The notes below the pieces were generated by a model. The model worked only from the letters and a program-made list of their open reading frames with translations, did no database searches and was not told where the DNA came from. A stretch of DNA of 64,000 bases from Pontibacter ramchanderi (GTDB lineage Bacteria > Bacteroidota > Bacteroidia > Cytophagales > Hymenobacteraceae), in the NCBI RefSeq assembly GCF_002846395.1, contig NZ_PJMU01000003.1, positions 434,001 to 498,000 on the forward strand, read 5' to 3'. The position numbers were made by a program, and so were the translations under genes. Below, one piece after another: positions 43,712 through 53,367 of this stretch. Position 1 is the first letter of the stretch. Each line of letters starts with the position of its first letter.

Positions 43712-46700
43712 TTATAAAGAACCCGTTGCCGGAGCAGTCTCTGCTTTCTTCACCGAGATGGCATCCACGCCTTTCTCCTTCACGAGCCTGTTCAGCGCCG
43801 GCACATCCTGCGACTGCACCTGCTTGAACAGGTTAAGCTGCTCGTCAATCTGGGCGGTGATCTCTTGTTTAAAGGCATAGGCCTGATCCGTTGGACGGAA
43901 ATCGCCGGTACTCACCTGCCCCACCAGGTTCGCCAGTTTGTTGTTCAGGCGGATCGGGTAGTTAAGCGGGTCCTGGCCGCTGCGGTTCTTCGTCTGGTAC
44001 AGCGCTTCTTCAATAGCCGTGATCTTTTTATCGATAGCCGTGGCAGACTCCACAACATCTTTGTAGCTCTCCTGCCCTTTCAGGTTGCCTTTGAGCGTGT
44101 TGAGCTGGGCCCGCATGGTTCGGATGTCTTTGATCGCGTCATGCGTTTCAGTGAGCTTGTCACGCACCTCGGTCAGGAAAGCGAACTGGGCGGCGCGGTC
44201 TTCCGGCGTGGCCTTGGTGCGCGGGTCCGGCAGGATGGTAAAGGCTGTCTCCTGGCTCTCCTTGTTCACGGTCAGCTTTGCTTTGTAGTTACCAGGTATA
44301 GCCTTAGGTCCCTGCAGACCGCCTCCCCACAGAATGATGCCATCAAACTTACTGGCCTCGGGGTAGCGCATGTCCCACACGAAGCGGTTCAGGCCTTCCT
44401 TAATTGTTAGCTTGTCCTTGTTCTCCTTGGCATTGCTGGCGTAGCTGCGGATCAGTTTGCCGTTCTGGTCCATGATCTCGAGCTGCACCACCGTAGCTGA
44501 GTCGGGTTTAGTTGGCAGGTAGTAATGCACCATCACACCGCCCGGGTGGTTCTCGCCGGCAGTCTTGGAAAGTCCCCGGTTGCCACCATCCATTTTGTAA
44601 CTGTCGAGTGGTTTGTACAGGTGGAATTTCGCCTTGGCTATACCTTCGTTCAGTTGGTGCAGCGGCGTGAGGTCGTCGATGATCCAGAAGCTGCGGCCCT
44701 GCGTGGCGGCAATCAGGTTGTCGTTTTTGATCGTCAGGTCCGTGATCGGCACGATCGGCAGGTTCAGCTGGAAGGGTTGCCAGCTCTGGCCGTCGTTGAA
44801 CGACACGTACATACCATACTCGGTACCGGCGTAGAGCAAACCGTCGCGTTTCGGATCGGCACGCACCACGCGGGTAAAGTGGTGGCCCTGTATACCTGTC
44901 GTGATCTTCGTCCAGGTCTTGCCGTAGTCGATTGTCTTGTACAGATAGGGGCTGAAGTCGCCTGACTTATACATGGTCGCAGCCACATAAGCGGCTCCTT
45001 TCTGGGTTGGGTGCGCCTCCAGGCTGTTGATCTGGATCCACTCCGGCATACCTTTCGGCTGCACCTTTGTCCAGTTCTTGCCGTTGTCGCGTGTCACATG
45101 AATCAATCCGTCGTCCGAACCAGTCCAGATCACACCCGGCTCTACCGGCGACTCCGCAATGGCGAAGATAGTGCCGTAATACTCCACGCTGGTATTGTCC
45201 TTGGTGATCGGTCCGCCGGACGGTCCCAGTTTAGTAGGATCGTTGCGGGTCAGGTCCGGACTGATCAGTTCCCAGGTTTGCCCCTCGTTGTAGGTCACGT
45301 GCACGTGGTTGGAGGTGGTGTAGAGCTTCTTCGGATCGTTTGGCGAGAACATGATCGGGAAGTTCCACTGGAAGCGGTACTTCATGCCTTCTGCACCATG
45401 GCCCATCGGGTTGTCCGGCCATACGTTGATTACCCGCTCCTGCCCGTTGCTGTGATCCACGCGCGACAAAAAGCCGCCGTAGTTGCCGCCATACACGATC
45501 TCCGGGTTCTCCGGATTTACGGCCAGGTGCGCACTCTCCGATCCGGCTGTTTCTTCCCAGTCTTTCTCGGTGATGCTCCAACCGGAAGAGCGGTGGCTGA
45601 TGCGCACCGTGGAGTTATCCTGCTGCGCCCCGTAAATGCGGTAAGGGAAGTGGTTGTCGGTCACGACGCGGTAAAACTGCCCTGTCGGTTGGTTGTCCAT
45701 CGTGCTCCAGTTCATGCCGCCGTCTGATGTGACCTGTGCACCACCATCGTCGGCTATCACCATGCGCGACGAGTTCTCCGGTGCGATCCATAAATCGTGG
45801 TGGTCGGAGTGGCCGGCATAGGCGGAGCTAAAAGTTCTGCCACCATCTTTGCTGCGGTGGTAGGCCACGTTCAGCACGTACACCACGTCCTCGTCTTTCG
45901 GGTCGGCATACACGCGGGTATAGTACCAGGCCCGCTGGCGCAGGTTACGGTCGTCGTTCATCTTCTTCCATGTCACGCCGCTGTCGTCGGAGCGGAAAAG
46001 CCCGCCTTCATCAGCTTCTACCATGGCGTATACCCTGCTCGAGTTGGCAGGCGATACGGCTACGCCAATGATGCCCAGTGTGCCCTTCGGCAATCCTTCG
46101 TTTTTCGAGATGTCTTTCCAGGTTTCGCCACCGTCGGTGCTCTTCCAGACGCCCGAGCCCGGTCCGCCTGAGGATAGGCTATACGGATTACGGCGCACGT
46201 TCCAGGTGGTGGCGTAGATATGGCGCGGGTTATTCGGGTCCAGGATCAGGTCCACGGCACCGGCGTCTTTATTGGCGAACAGCGTGCGCTTCCATGTCTT
46301 ACCGCCATCCGTGCTTTTGTATACCCCACGTTCTTCATGCGACTTGTAGAGGTCGCCCATCACGGCCACATACACGATGTCGGGGTTGGTTGGGTGGATG
46401 CGGATGCGGCCAATGTGCTTCGAGTCTTTCAGTCCGATCGACTCCCAGGTTTTGCCGGCATCCACTGAACGCCACATGCCATGGCCTGACGACACGTTGC
46501 CACGTACCGTCTTCTCCCCTTCGCCTACATAAATTACGTTCGGATCAGACTCGCTTACGGCCACTGCCCCTATCGAGCCGCCGTAGAAACCGTCGGAGAT
46601 GTTCTCCCAGGTAGCACCGCCGTCAGAAGTGCGCCATACGCCACCACCCACGGTGCCCATGTAGTATAGGTTTGGTTTGCCCGGAACGCCGGTTACGGTA

Positions 46701-46897
46701 GCGGAGCGGCCACCCCGGAACGGGCCGATGGAGCGCCAGGTGATGCCGTTGTAGAGTTTTGCATCAAAGGGTGCGGTTGTCTCTTTTTGCTTGCTGCTGC
46801 GTGGCTTCTGTTTCTGCGCCGTCGCATCCGGCGACGACAAGGTAAGAGCCAGTAGCAGACACGCCGTAGTGCCTGTTCTGAAGAATGTGCTTTTCAT
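43712..46897 (-). CDS. Exported BNR/VPS10-like beta-propeller protein, 1061 aa
   Basis: A signal peptide (1-28, ending DATAQ) is followed by ITWRSIGPFRGGRSATVTG and many Asp-box repeats (RTSDGGATW, RSVDAGKTW, KSTDGGKTW, KSTDGGETW, RSDDSGVTW, TRDNGKNW, TIDYGKTW), which form sortilin-like propellers. A beta domain (about 760-890) and a helical, coiled-coil-prone C-terminal region (about 895-1045, rich in Lys, Glu and Gln) complete it. This class is often labelled glycosyl hydrolase but has no demonstrable catalytic residues here. It is a paralogue of the 978-residue protein at 36129, with which it flanks the haem-uptake genes. Confidence 0.87.
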   Translation of the reverse strand: MKSTFFRTGTTACLLLALTLSSPDATAQKQKPRSSKQKETTAPFDAKLYNGITWRSIGPFRGGRSATVTGVPGKPNLYYMGTVGGGVWRTSDGGATWENISDGFYGGSIGAVAVSESDPNVIYVGEGEKTVRGNVSSGHGMWRSVDAGKTWESIGLKDSKHIGRIRIHPTNPDIVYVAVMGDLYKSHEERGVYKSTDGGKTWKRTLFANKDAGAVDLILDPNNPRHIYATTWNVRRNPYSLSSGGPGSGVWKSTDGGETWKDISKNEGLPKGTLGIIGVAVSPANSSRVYAMVEADEGGLFRSDDSGVTWKKMNDDRNLRQRAWYYTRVYADPKDEDVVYVLNVAYHRSKDGGRTFSSAYAGHSDHHDLWIAPENSSRMVIADDGGAQVTSDGGMNWSTMDNQPTGQFYRVVTDNHFPYRIYGAQQDNSTVRISHRSSGWSITEKDWEETAGSESAHLAVNPENPEIVYGGNYGGFLSRVDHSNGQERVINVWPDNPMGHGAEGMKYRFQWNFPIMFSPNDPKKLYTTSNHVHVTYNEGQTWELISPDLTRNDPTKLGPSGGPITKDNTSVEYYGTIFAIAESPVEPGVIWTGSDDGLIHVTRDNGKNWTKVQPKGMPEWIQINSLEAHPTQKGAAYVAATMYKSGDFSPYLYKTIDYGKTWTKITTGIQGHHFTRVVRADPKRDGLLYAGTEYGMYVSFNDGQSWQPFQLNLPIVPITDLTIKNDNLIAATQGRSFWIIDDLTPLHQLNEGIAKAKFHLYKPLDSYKMDGGNRGLSKTAGENHPGGVMVHYYLPTKPDSATVVQLEIMDQNGKLIRSYASNAKENKDKLTIKEGLNRFVWDMRYPEASKFDGIILWGGGLQGPKAIPGNYKAKLTVNKESQETAFTILPDPRTKATPEDRAAQFAFLTEVRDKLTETHDAIKDIRTMRAQLNTLKGNLKGQESYKDVVESATAIDKKITAIEEALYQTKNRSGQDPLNYPIRLNNKLANLVGQVSTGDFRPTDQAYAFKQEITAQIDEQLNLFKQVQSQDVPALNRLVKEKGVDAISVKKAETAPATGSL

Positions 46898-47512
46898 GTA
46901 AAGGTGAGCGAGAGGTTTAGCGATTCGTTTGTTTGGAATAATGATTTAGAAAAGTTTAGCCTAAAAAGCAAATGATCCCCTTCACCATTGCAGGATCCGT
47001 AGCCTATACCCAATCACTTTCGAAGTGAAGCTCTTAACACAGGGGCTCAGCACAAATCTTAAACAGAGCTACCTGGCTACCCTCAGCTTGCCCTTCCCTA
47101 TACCTTTAGTCGAGGTCACTTTGCAGGTATAGCCCTCTGTGCTATCAAAAAAATATTCTGGTATAAATGCGGAGCAGGCTTATTAAAAAAAATTATATAA
47201 CACAATATGCGTTCAAACACTAACATTAAACCATTTGGAAAATATCCAATTTTATCGTCACTATGTTTAATAAAACAAAGACTTGTTAGATAAAATTTTT
47301 ACAAATTCCAAACATGCATCTTGAAATTAAAATGCCTGACAACAAGGTGTTTAACCATTAAAAAGTGTGAAATACTTAAAATTTAATCCAAGCCTTTTTA
47401 AAAAAAACCAATATAGTGCAAATTAAGTATAGAGCGGAATAACTATAACGTGTAAGTAGTCACCTTATACTTACCCGAATTCCATCCAATTTTTAACCAA
47501 AACAACTCTTCT
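46898..47512. other. 615-bp intergenic region with AT-rich protease leader
   Basis: No gene is visible. The left half is of ordinary composition and carries GGTATAG-type words near 47005, 47098 and 47126. From about 47140 to the ATG at 47513 the DNA becomes markedly AT-rich, with many A and T runs, unlike the flanking genes. This is the leader and promoter region of the subtilisin-like protease; no TAnnTTTG box could be assigned with confidence. Confidence 0.55.
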
Positions 47513-50233
47513 ATGAACAAATTGTTTACCTTGATTGCTGCCCTCTTCTTCCTGACGGGCAGTGCATTTTCACAGGCAATCGTAGACCCTGAGTTACAAC
47601 AGGCGCTGCGTTCTTCCATCCTACCACAACAGGTCATTGTCACGTTCCATGGCGACAAGGCCCCGAGCGCTTCCAACATCCTGTCGCTCAACTTACTGGG
47701 TATTACAACAGGTGTTTCCATGCAGACGCTTCCTATTGTTGGCGTGCTGGCCACAGCCACACAGGTTAACTCCCTGGCTGCCAACAAGCAGGTGCGCTCC
47801 ATCTACCTAAACAAACGACTCACCTATTTTAACCACCACGACACGCACCTGACAGGGGTACAACGACTCCGCAACGACATGGAGATGACCACCCGAAACG
47901 GTGGCCTACCGGTGTCTGGCAAAGGCGTGACGGTGGTGATTAACGACAGTGGCGTGGACGGCACACACGAAGACCTGAAACTGGGCAAAAACCTGAAGCA
48001 GAACGTAATGGGCACCACCAACCTGAACGGACTTTCAGCCCTGTTGCCACCTGTTTGGCTGGAGAACGTGCCGAACACCGACAATAACTCTGGCCACGGC
48101 ACCCACTGCGCGGGCACTGTTGGCGGCTTGGGCACCATGTCCAAGGGCAAGTATGCTGGCGTGGCTCCGGGCGCTGACCTGGTCGGTTACGGCTCTGGTG
48201 CTGCTCTTTTCATCCTGGATGCCATTGGGTCCTATGACTGGGTGATGCTGAACCAGGCCCGTTATGGCATTCGGGTAATCAGCAACTCCTGGGGTACGTC
48301 GGGTGCTTTTAACCCGAACCACCCAGTAAACGTGGCTTCTTTGGCCGCTTATAAAAAGAACATCATCTCTGTTTTCGCGGCCGGCAACGAAGGTCCCGGC
48401 TCTGACACACATAACCCTTATGCCGTGGCTCCGTGGGTGATCTCGGTAGGTGCCGGCGACCGCTACGGCAGACTGGCCAGCTTCTCTTCCAGAGGCGTGA
48501 AAGACCACAAGGAGACACTTACTTTTGATGGCAGAACCTGGACCGTGGAGAACAGACCAACCGTAGTGGGCCCTGGTGTGGATGTGGTATCTACCAGAGT
48601 GATCGGCCCTGTTGCCTCACTCGGCATTCAGCAGGACATCGAAACGCTGGAGCCTTCTGAGGTACCGTTCTACACCCACATGGACGGAACGTCAATGGCA
48701 ACGCCGCACGTGTCTGGCATCATTGCCCTGATGCTTGAGGCCAATCCACGCCTTACACCAGATCAAGTAAAAAGCATTCTGCAACAGACCGCCACAAACA
48801 TGCCCGGCCGTGAGCCTTGGGAAGTGGGCGCAGGTTACGTGAACGCTTATGCCGCCGTGGACCATGTATTCAGAAACACGTCTTTCGGTTCTCAGCTGAA
48901 CATCAGCAGAAAATTCAACAGCAACATTAATTCATCGGCTGCTGAGCAGACCCTGCGCATCGACTACAACCCGGCCACGACAGCTACGAACGAGCGCACC
49001 TTTGATGTAGCCAGTGGTGTGACAGGTATAGAAGCCAAGATGTTTACCACGGGAGCGCTGGGCGAAACAGGCAATACCGTTGGATTGCGCCTGGTAGCGC
49101 CAGACGGTACGACTTACGGTTCGGGCATCTCTGCGCTGTTCACCTTGTATACTGACCGTGCTGTGGCAGTAGCTAACCCTATGCCGGGCCAGTGGAAAGC
49201 CGTGGTATATGGCTTGCAGGGAGCAGGCTTCCCGGAAACGCTGGACGTGAAAATCACGCAAACCCAGATCTTGGGCGCCACCGGACTGAACGATATTGCC
49301 AGCCACCCGGCCAAGTCGGCCATCGAACTCGCTGTGGATGAGCGTCTGGTTGACGGTTTGAGCGATGGCACCTACAAGCCGGATGCCCTCTTGAAGCGCA
49401 TTGAGTTGGCAGACTACCTGATGATGGGTCAGGGCGCCCGCCAATTTATACCTACAGATGGTACTGAGTCATTCACAGACGTATCGGCCGCTCAGAAACT
49501 GCTGGCGGAATCGGTGACAGCCAAAGGCGCTGCCCTGCGTGACAACTTCTATGCCTTCAATGGCCTGATGACGGCCGCTTCAGCCGGCAAATTCAACCCG
49601 AATGGCACTGTGAGCCGCGCCAGCCTGGCCTACTCGCTGGTGCAGGCACTAGGTCAGGAGACAGAAGCGCTCAAACGCAATGGCTTGGCACCAACGGTTA
49701 CGCTTAATGGCACCACCTACCCTATCGAAGACGCCAAGGACATACCGGCAGGCCTGGAAGGCTATGTGAGTGTGGCACTGGAGCTGAACCTGATCAACGC
49801 CTTCTACCATGTGACGCAAGTACCTTACGACCTGCAGCCGGTAGTGCATGCCACCTTCAAACCGACTGCCAGTGTGACCCGTGCCGAATTAGCCGTGATC
49901 GTGACCCGCACGTTCACCGGCTGGAATCAGTTGGCTGCCGCTACAACTTCGGCGATGCAAGTAGCAGAAGCGACCAATGCGAAGGCGATCGCCTACCCTA
50001 ACCCATTTGCTGAAACAACAACTATCCAGTTCGGTATGGCAAACGACGGATTCGTGACGGTGGATGTACTCGACATCATGGGCAAAAAGATCAGAACGCT
50101 TGTTTCGGAGACCAAGCAGTCAGGCAACCATGAAGTGAAGTTCGATGGCAGTACGCTTCCAAGCGGCACCTACCTATACCGCATTCAGACACACGGAAAA
50201 ACATCGACGATGAAAATGGTGATCGCACGCTAG
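47513..50233 (+). CDS. Subtilisin-like serine protease with SLH-like repeats and T9SS sorting domain
   Basis: A 906-residue secreted protease. The signal peptide ends at SAFSQ (residue 21); a prodomain covers about 22-135. The catalytic triad is Asp145 (VVINDSGVDG), His195 (SGHGTHCAGT) and Ser394 (GTSMATPHVSG). A beta domain follows (about 455-600). Three SLH-like motifs come next: SDGTYKPDALLKRIELADYL, KFNPNGTVSRASLAYSLVQA and TFKPTASVTRAELAVIVTRT. The C-terminus (YPNPFAETTTIQFG to the terminal KMVIAR) is a type A T9SS sorting domain, so it leaves through type IX secretion. It is monocistronic with a terminator. Confidence 0.92.
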   Translation: MNKLFTLIAALFFLTGSAFSQAIVDPELQQALRSSILPQQVIVTFHGDKAPSASNILSLNLLGITTGVSMQTLPIVGVLATATQVNSLAANKQVRSIYLNKRLTYFNHHDTHLTGVQRLRNDMEMTTRNGGLPVSGKGVTVVINDSGVDGTHEDLKLGKNLKQNVMGTTNLNGLSALLPPVWLENVPNTDNNSGHGTHCAGTVGGLGTMSKGKYAGVAPGADLVGYGSGAALFILDAIGSYDWVMLNQARYGIRVISNSWGTSGAFNPNHPVNVASLAAYKKNIISVFAAGNEGPGSDTHNPYAVAPWVISVGAGDRYGRLASFSSRGVKDHKETLTFDGRTWTVENRPTVVGPGVDVVSTRVIGPVASLGIQQDIETLEPSEVPFYTHMDGTSMATPHVSGIIALMLEANPRLTPDQVKSILQQTATNMPGREPWEVGAGYVNAYAAVDHVFRNTSFGSQLNISRKFNSNINSSAAEQTLRIDYNPATTATNERTFDVASGVTGIEAKMFTTGALGETGNTVGLRLVAPDGTTYGSGISALFTLYTDRAVAVANPMPGQWKAVVYGLQGAGFPETLDVKITQTQILGATGLNDIASHPAKSAIELAVDERLVDGLSDGTYKPDALLKRIELADYLMMGQGARQFIPTDGTESFTDVSAAQKLLAESVTAKGAALRDNFYAFNGLMTAASAGKFNPNGTVSRASLAYSLVQALGQETEALKRNGLAPTVTLNGTTYPIEDAKDIPAGLEGYVSVALELNLINAFYHVTQVPYDLQPVVHATFKPTASVTRAELAVIVTRTFTGWNQLAAATTSAMQVAEATNAKAIAYPNPFAETTTIQFGMANDGFVTVDVLDIMGKKIRTLVSETKQSGNHEVKFDGSTLPSGTYLYRIQTHGKTSTMKMVIAR

Positions 50234-50253
50234 CTGAACAGCTAAGTCCTTTG

Positions 50254-50283
50254 AAAAGCTCTCCGCATGGAGAGCTTTTTTTT
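50254..50283 (+). terminator. Hairpin terminator after the subtilisin-like protease
   Basis: AAAAGCTCTCC pairs with GGAGAGCTTTT around GCAT and runs into a T-stretch. Confidence 0.85.
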
Positions 50284-50423
50284 ATGGGCGGTAACTTGGT
50301 TCTCTGCTAATCGTTTAGCCTGAGTTAGTGTATGTGTAGCAGGTGCCAGCAGGAAAATATGGCGGAGAATTATATAGCTTCTTCCGGCAAAAACGACAAA
50401 AGGAAACGCAGCTTCGTTTCTTG

Positions 50424-50437
50424 TGACAGAATGACAG
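50424..50437 (+). promoter_or_regulatory. TGACAG direct repeat upstream of dnaK
   Basis: TGACAGAATGACAG consists of two TGACAG hexamers separated by AA, about 95 bp before the dnaK ATG. It could be an operator or promoter element for heat-shock control, but no CIRCE inverted repeat is present and the assignment is speculative. Confidence 0.25.
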
Positions 50438-50532
50438 GCAAAATAAGCGATTTTAGCATTGGCACATGCCTTGATAGACTGCTACCAACAGTAAAAAAGA
50501 AATTGAATCTCGAATCATTATAAAACTATAGA

Positions 50533-52467
50533 ATGGGAAAGATAATTGGTATTGACTTAGGTACAACCAACTCCTGCGTTGCCGTAATGGAAGGTAACGA
50601 GCCGGTGGTTATTCCTAACAGCGAAGGCCGCAGAACTACTCCGTCTATCGTCGCTTTCCTGGATGGTGGCAAAGGCGAGCGTAAGGTAGGTGACCCTGCC
50701 AAACGTCAGGCAATCACAAACCCGCAAAACACGATCGCTTCGATCAAGCGCTTCATGGGCCACAGCTACAACGAGGTGAGCGAAGAGGCGAAGCAGGTGT
50801 CTTACAAAGTGGTGCAGGGGGGCAACAACACTGTGCGTGTAGAAATTGGCGACCGCCAGTACACACCACAGGAAATCTCTGCGATGGTGCTTCAGAAAAT
50901 GAAGGCTACGGCAGAAGACTACCTGGGCACTACAGTAACGGAAGCGGTTATTACGGTACCGGCTTACTTCAACGACGCACAGCGCCAGGCCACGAAAGAG
51001 GCCGGCCAGATTGCAGGCCTTGAAGTGAAGCGTATCATCAACGAGCCAACGGCAGCAGCGCTTGCCTACGGCCTCGACAAAAAACACAAAGACCAGAAGA
51101 TCGCGGTATTCGACTTAGGTGGCGGTACGTTCGATATCTCTATCCTGGAGTTGGGTGACGGCGTGTTCGAAGTACTTTCTACGAACGGTGACACGCACCT
51201 GGGTGGTGACGACTTCGACCAGAAAATCATCAACTGGCTGGCGGATGAGTTTAAGAACGACGAAGGCCTGGACCTGCGCAAGGACCCAATGGCTTTGCAG
51301 CGTCTGAAAGAAGCCGCTGAGAAAGCTAAAATCGAGCTTTCTTCTTCTAACGAAACAGAGATCAACCTGCCTTACATCATGCCGGTTGACGGTGTGCCGA
51401 AGCACCTGGTACGCAAACTGACGCGTGCTAAGTTCGAGCAGTTGTCTGACGACCTGATCCGTCGCTCAATGGAGCCTTGCAAGAAGGCGCTCCAGGACGC
51501 TGGACTATCAACCTCCGACATCGATGAAGTGATTTTGGTAGGTGGTTCTACCCGTATCCCAAGAGTGCAGGAAGAAGTAGAGAAGTTCTTCGGCAAGAAG
51601 CCATCTAAAGGTGTGAACCCGGATGAGGTTGTGGCCATCGGTGCTGCAATCCAGGGTGGTGTACTGACAGGTGAAGTAAAAGACGTGCTTCTGCTGGACG
51701 TAACCCCACTTTCACTGGGTATCGAGACCATGGGTGGTGTGATGACGAAGTTGATCGAGTCTAACACGACCATTCCTACGAAGAAGTCTGAGACATTCTC
51801 CACGGCATCGGACAACCAGCCATCGGTAGAGATCCACGTACTGCAGGGTGAGCGCCCCATGGCGAAAGACAACCGTACGATCGGTCGTTTCCACCTGGAC
51901 GGCATTCCACCAGCACCACGCGGCGTTCCACAGATCGAAGTAATTTTCGACATCGACGCCAACGGTATCCTGCACGTAACGGCCAAGGACAAAGCGACTG
52001 GCAAAGAGCAGAAGATCCGCATTGAGGCTTCTTCTGGTCTGAGCGAGCAGGAGATCGAAAAAATGCGTCAGGAGGCAGAAGCCAACGCCGAAGCTGACAA
52101 GAAGGCGAAAGAAGAGATCGAGAAGCTGAACGCAGCTGACTCCATGATCTTCCAGACCGAAAAGCAGCTGAAGGAGTACGGCGAGAAACTGTCGGAAGGC
52201 AACAAGTCGAACATCGAGAGTGCACTGGGTCAGCTCAGAACAGCACACGGTGCGAAGGACATCGCCGGAATCGACGCAGCGATCGAAGGTCTGAACAATG
52301 CCTGGCAGGCGGCCTCTCAGGAGATGTACGCAGCCGGTGCCGGACAGGAAGGCGCAGCCGGTGGAGCCGGAAACGGTCAGCAGGCGGGTGGTCCGCAGGG
52401 CGCAGGTTCTGACGACGGCGGTGTAACCGACGTAGACTACGAAGAAGTAGACGGTAGCAAGAAATAA
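50533..52467 (+). CDS. dnaK: Chaperone DnaK (Hsp70)
   Basis: A 644-residue ATP-dependent chaperone. The N-terminal phosphate loop [14 protein letters not shown] (about 4-17), the [16 protein letters not shown] segment ([14 protein letters not shown]) and [14 protein letters not shown] identify the ATPase domain; [14 protein letters not shown] begins the substrate-binding domain (about 393-406). The tail is Gly/Gln-rich and ends DVDYEEVD, close to the usual EEVD-like finish. DnaJ and GrpE genes are not adjacent. A strong terminator follows. Confidence 0.97.
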   Translation: MGKIIGIDLGTTNSCVAVMEGNEPVVIPNSEGRRTTPSIVAFLDGGKGERKVGDPAKRQAITNPQNTIASIKRFMGHSYNEVSEEAKQVSYKVVQGGNNTVRVEIGDRQYTPQEISAMVLQKMKATAEDYLGTTVTEAVITVPAYFNDAQRQATKEAGQIAGLEVKRIINEPTAAALAYGLDKKHKDQKIAVFDLGGGTFDISILELGDGVFEVLSTNGDTHLGGDDFDQKIINWLADEFKNDEGLDLRKDPMALQRLKEAAEKAKIELSSSNETEINLPYIMPVDGVPKHLVRKLTRAKFEQLSDDLIRRSMEPCKKALQDAGLSTSDIDEVILVGGSTRIPRVQEEVEKFFGKKPSKGVNPDEVVAIGAAIQGGVLTGEVKDVLLLDVTPLSLGIETMGGVMTKLIESNTTIPTKKSETFSTASDNQPSVEIHVLQGERPMAKDNRTIGRFHLDGIPPAPRGVPQIEVIFDIDANGILHVTAKDKATGKEQKIRIEASSGLSEQEIEKMRQEAEANAEADKKAKEEIEKLNAADSMIFQTEKQLKEYGEKLSEGNKSNIESALGQLRTAHGAKDIAGIDAAIEGLNNAWQAASQEMYAAGAGQEGAAGGAGNGQQAGGPQGAGSDDGGVTDVDYEEVDGSKK

Positions 52468-52487
52468 GCATTAAATCAAAATAGTAG

Positions 52488-52524
52488 AATCCCCTGTCGA
52501 GTATCTCGGCAGGGGATTTTTTTT
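52488..52524 (+). terminator. Hairpin terminator after dnaK
   Basis: AATCCCCTGTCGAG pairs with CTCGGCAGGGGATT (one mismatch) around TAT and is followed by eight T. Confidence 0.85.
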
Positions 52525-52620
52525 GCCTTTCAAACCCGCTTAAAATTCTGGAAGAAAATCTATACCTGGCACCAAAAAAATATTTATTTATTTCTATATT
52601 TCATGGTAATACCTCACACC

Positions 52621-53292
52621 ATGAAAACAATAAACCTCTTCTTCCTGGCCATGCTGATAACCGGCAGCGCCTTTGCCCAACTTCAGCCAGGTACCAGGTT
52701 CTCCGGCATAGGCATAGGCATAGGCATCGGCTTTAAAAAACCTGATGAGGGCAGTAAGACCTTCTCCTACGAAGCAAGGTCCTCGGCCGGAAGCTTCGTA
52801 GCAGACAATCTGGTGGTTGGCCTAAGCATGGGCTACTACCGCGCAATCCAGCGCTTGAAACAGACAGAAAGCCCTCCTGACTATAGCAGTCATTATCGTT
52901 CTGAGAATGAAACAATTACACGGATTTACAACCTCGGCCCTATGGCCCGCTATTATTACAGCCTGGGCAATCGGTTCGCCCTATTTGCGGAGGGCACGGC
53001 GGGTTTGCAGACCGCTAAAGTAAAAACAGAAAGCTATTTTTCCGGCGCCGGGCATCCCGACGGCTCCTGGGACCCGGCAACGGGTGGGGAGTCTGTTTAT
53101 AAGTCGGAAACGAATGAGGTCTCCCTCTACGCCATGGTCTCGCCCGGCCTGGTATATTTTCCGACTGATAAAATAGGTATAGAACTGAAGGCCAATCTCC
53201 TGCGCTACCAGCATGGCTTTGGCCGGGGCCACTACACAGATCTGGACTTCGACCTGAGCAGGACGAATCTGGGTGTGGGCTTTTATTTTTAA
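52621..53292 (+). CDS. Outer-membrane beta-barrel protein, hypothetical
   Basis: A 223-residue protein starting at the ATG at 52621; a longer frame adds six residues ahead of the signal peptide. The signal peptide ends at SAFAQ. Alternating strands ending in aromatics (DNLVVGLSMGYYRAIQ, RYYYSLGNRFALFAEGTAGL, LGVGFYF at the C-terminus) indicate a small barrel. Near the N-terminus a GIGIGIGIG run is encoded by four tandem GGCATA-type hexamers at 52705-52728, a likely slippage site. The function is unknown. Confidence 0.75.
   Translation: MKTINLFFLAMLITGSAFAQLQPGTRFSGIGIGIGIGFKKPDEGSKTFSYEARSSAGSFVADNLVVGLSMGYYRAIQRLKQTESPPDYSSHYRSENETITRIYNLGPMARYYYSLGNRFALFAEGTAGLQTAKVKTESYFSGAGHPDGSWDPATGGESVYKSETNEVSLYAMVSPGLVYFPTDKIGIELKANLLRYQHGFGRGHYTDLDFDLSRTNLGVGFYF
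52705..52728 (+). repeat. In-frame hexanucleotide microsatellite
   Basis: Three perfect GGCATA units and one GGCATC unit encode alternating Gly-Ile in the barrel protein. Gain or loss of a unit would keep the frame and change only the length of the Gly-Ile run. Confidence 0.8.
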
Positions 53293-53367
53293 CCGCTCCC
53301 TATACCAAAGTATATGCTATCTGTAAGTTTAGCTATATTCGCCGATTAATTATCTGAAAACAACTTA

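Noticed and set aside
36129..46897. Polysaccharide utilisation locus including the propeller proteins
   Set aside because: No SusD-like protein, sulfatase or identifiable glycoside hydrolase is present, and the TonB receptor carries haem-receptor boxes.
50332..50523. 63-residue open frame before dnaK
   Set aside because: It lies in the dnaK leader, has low-complexity basic composition and no start signal; more likely untranslated leader.
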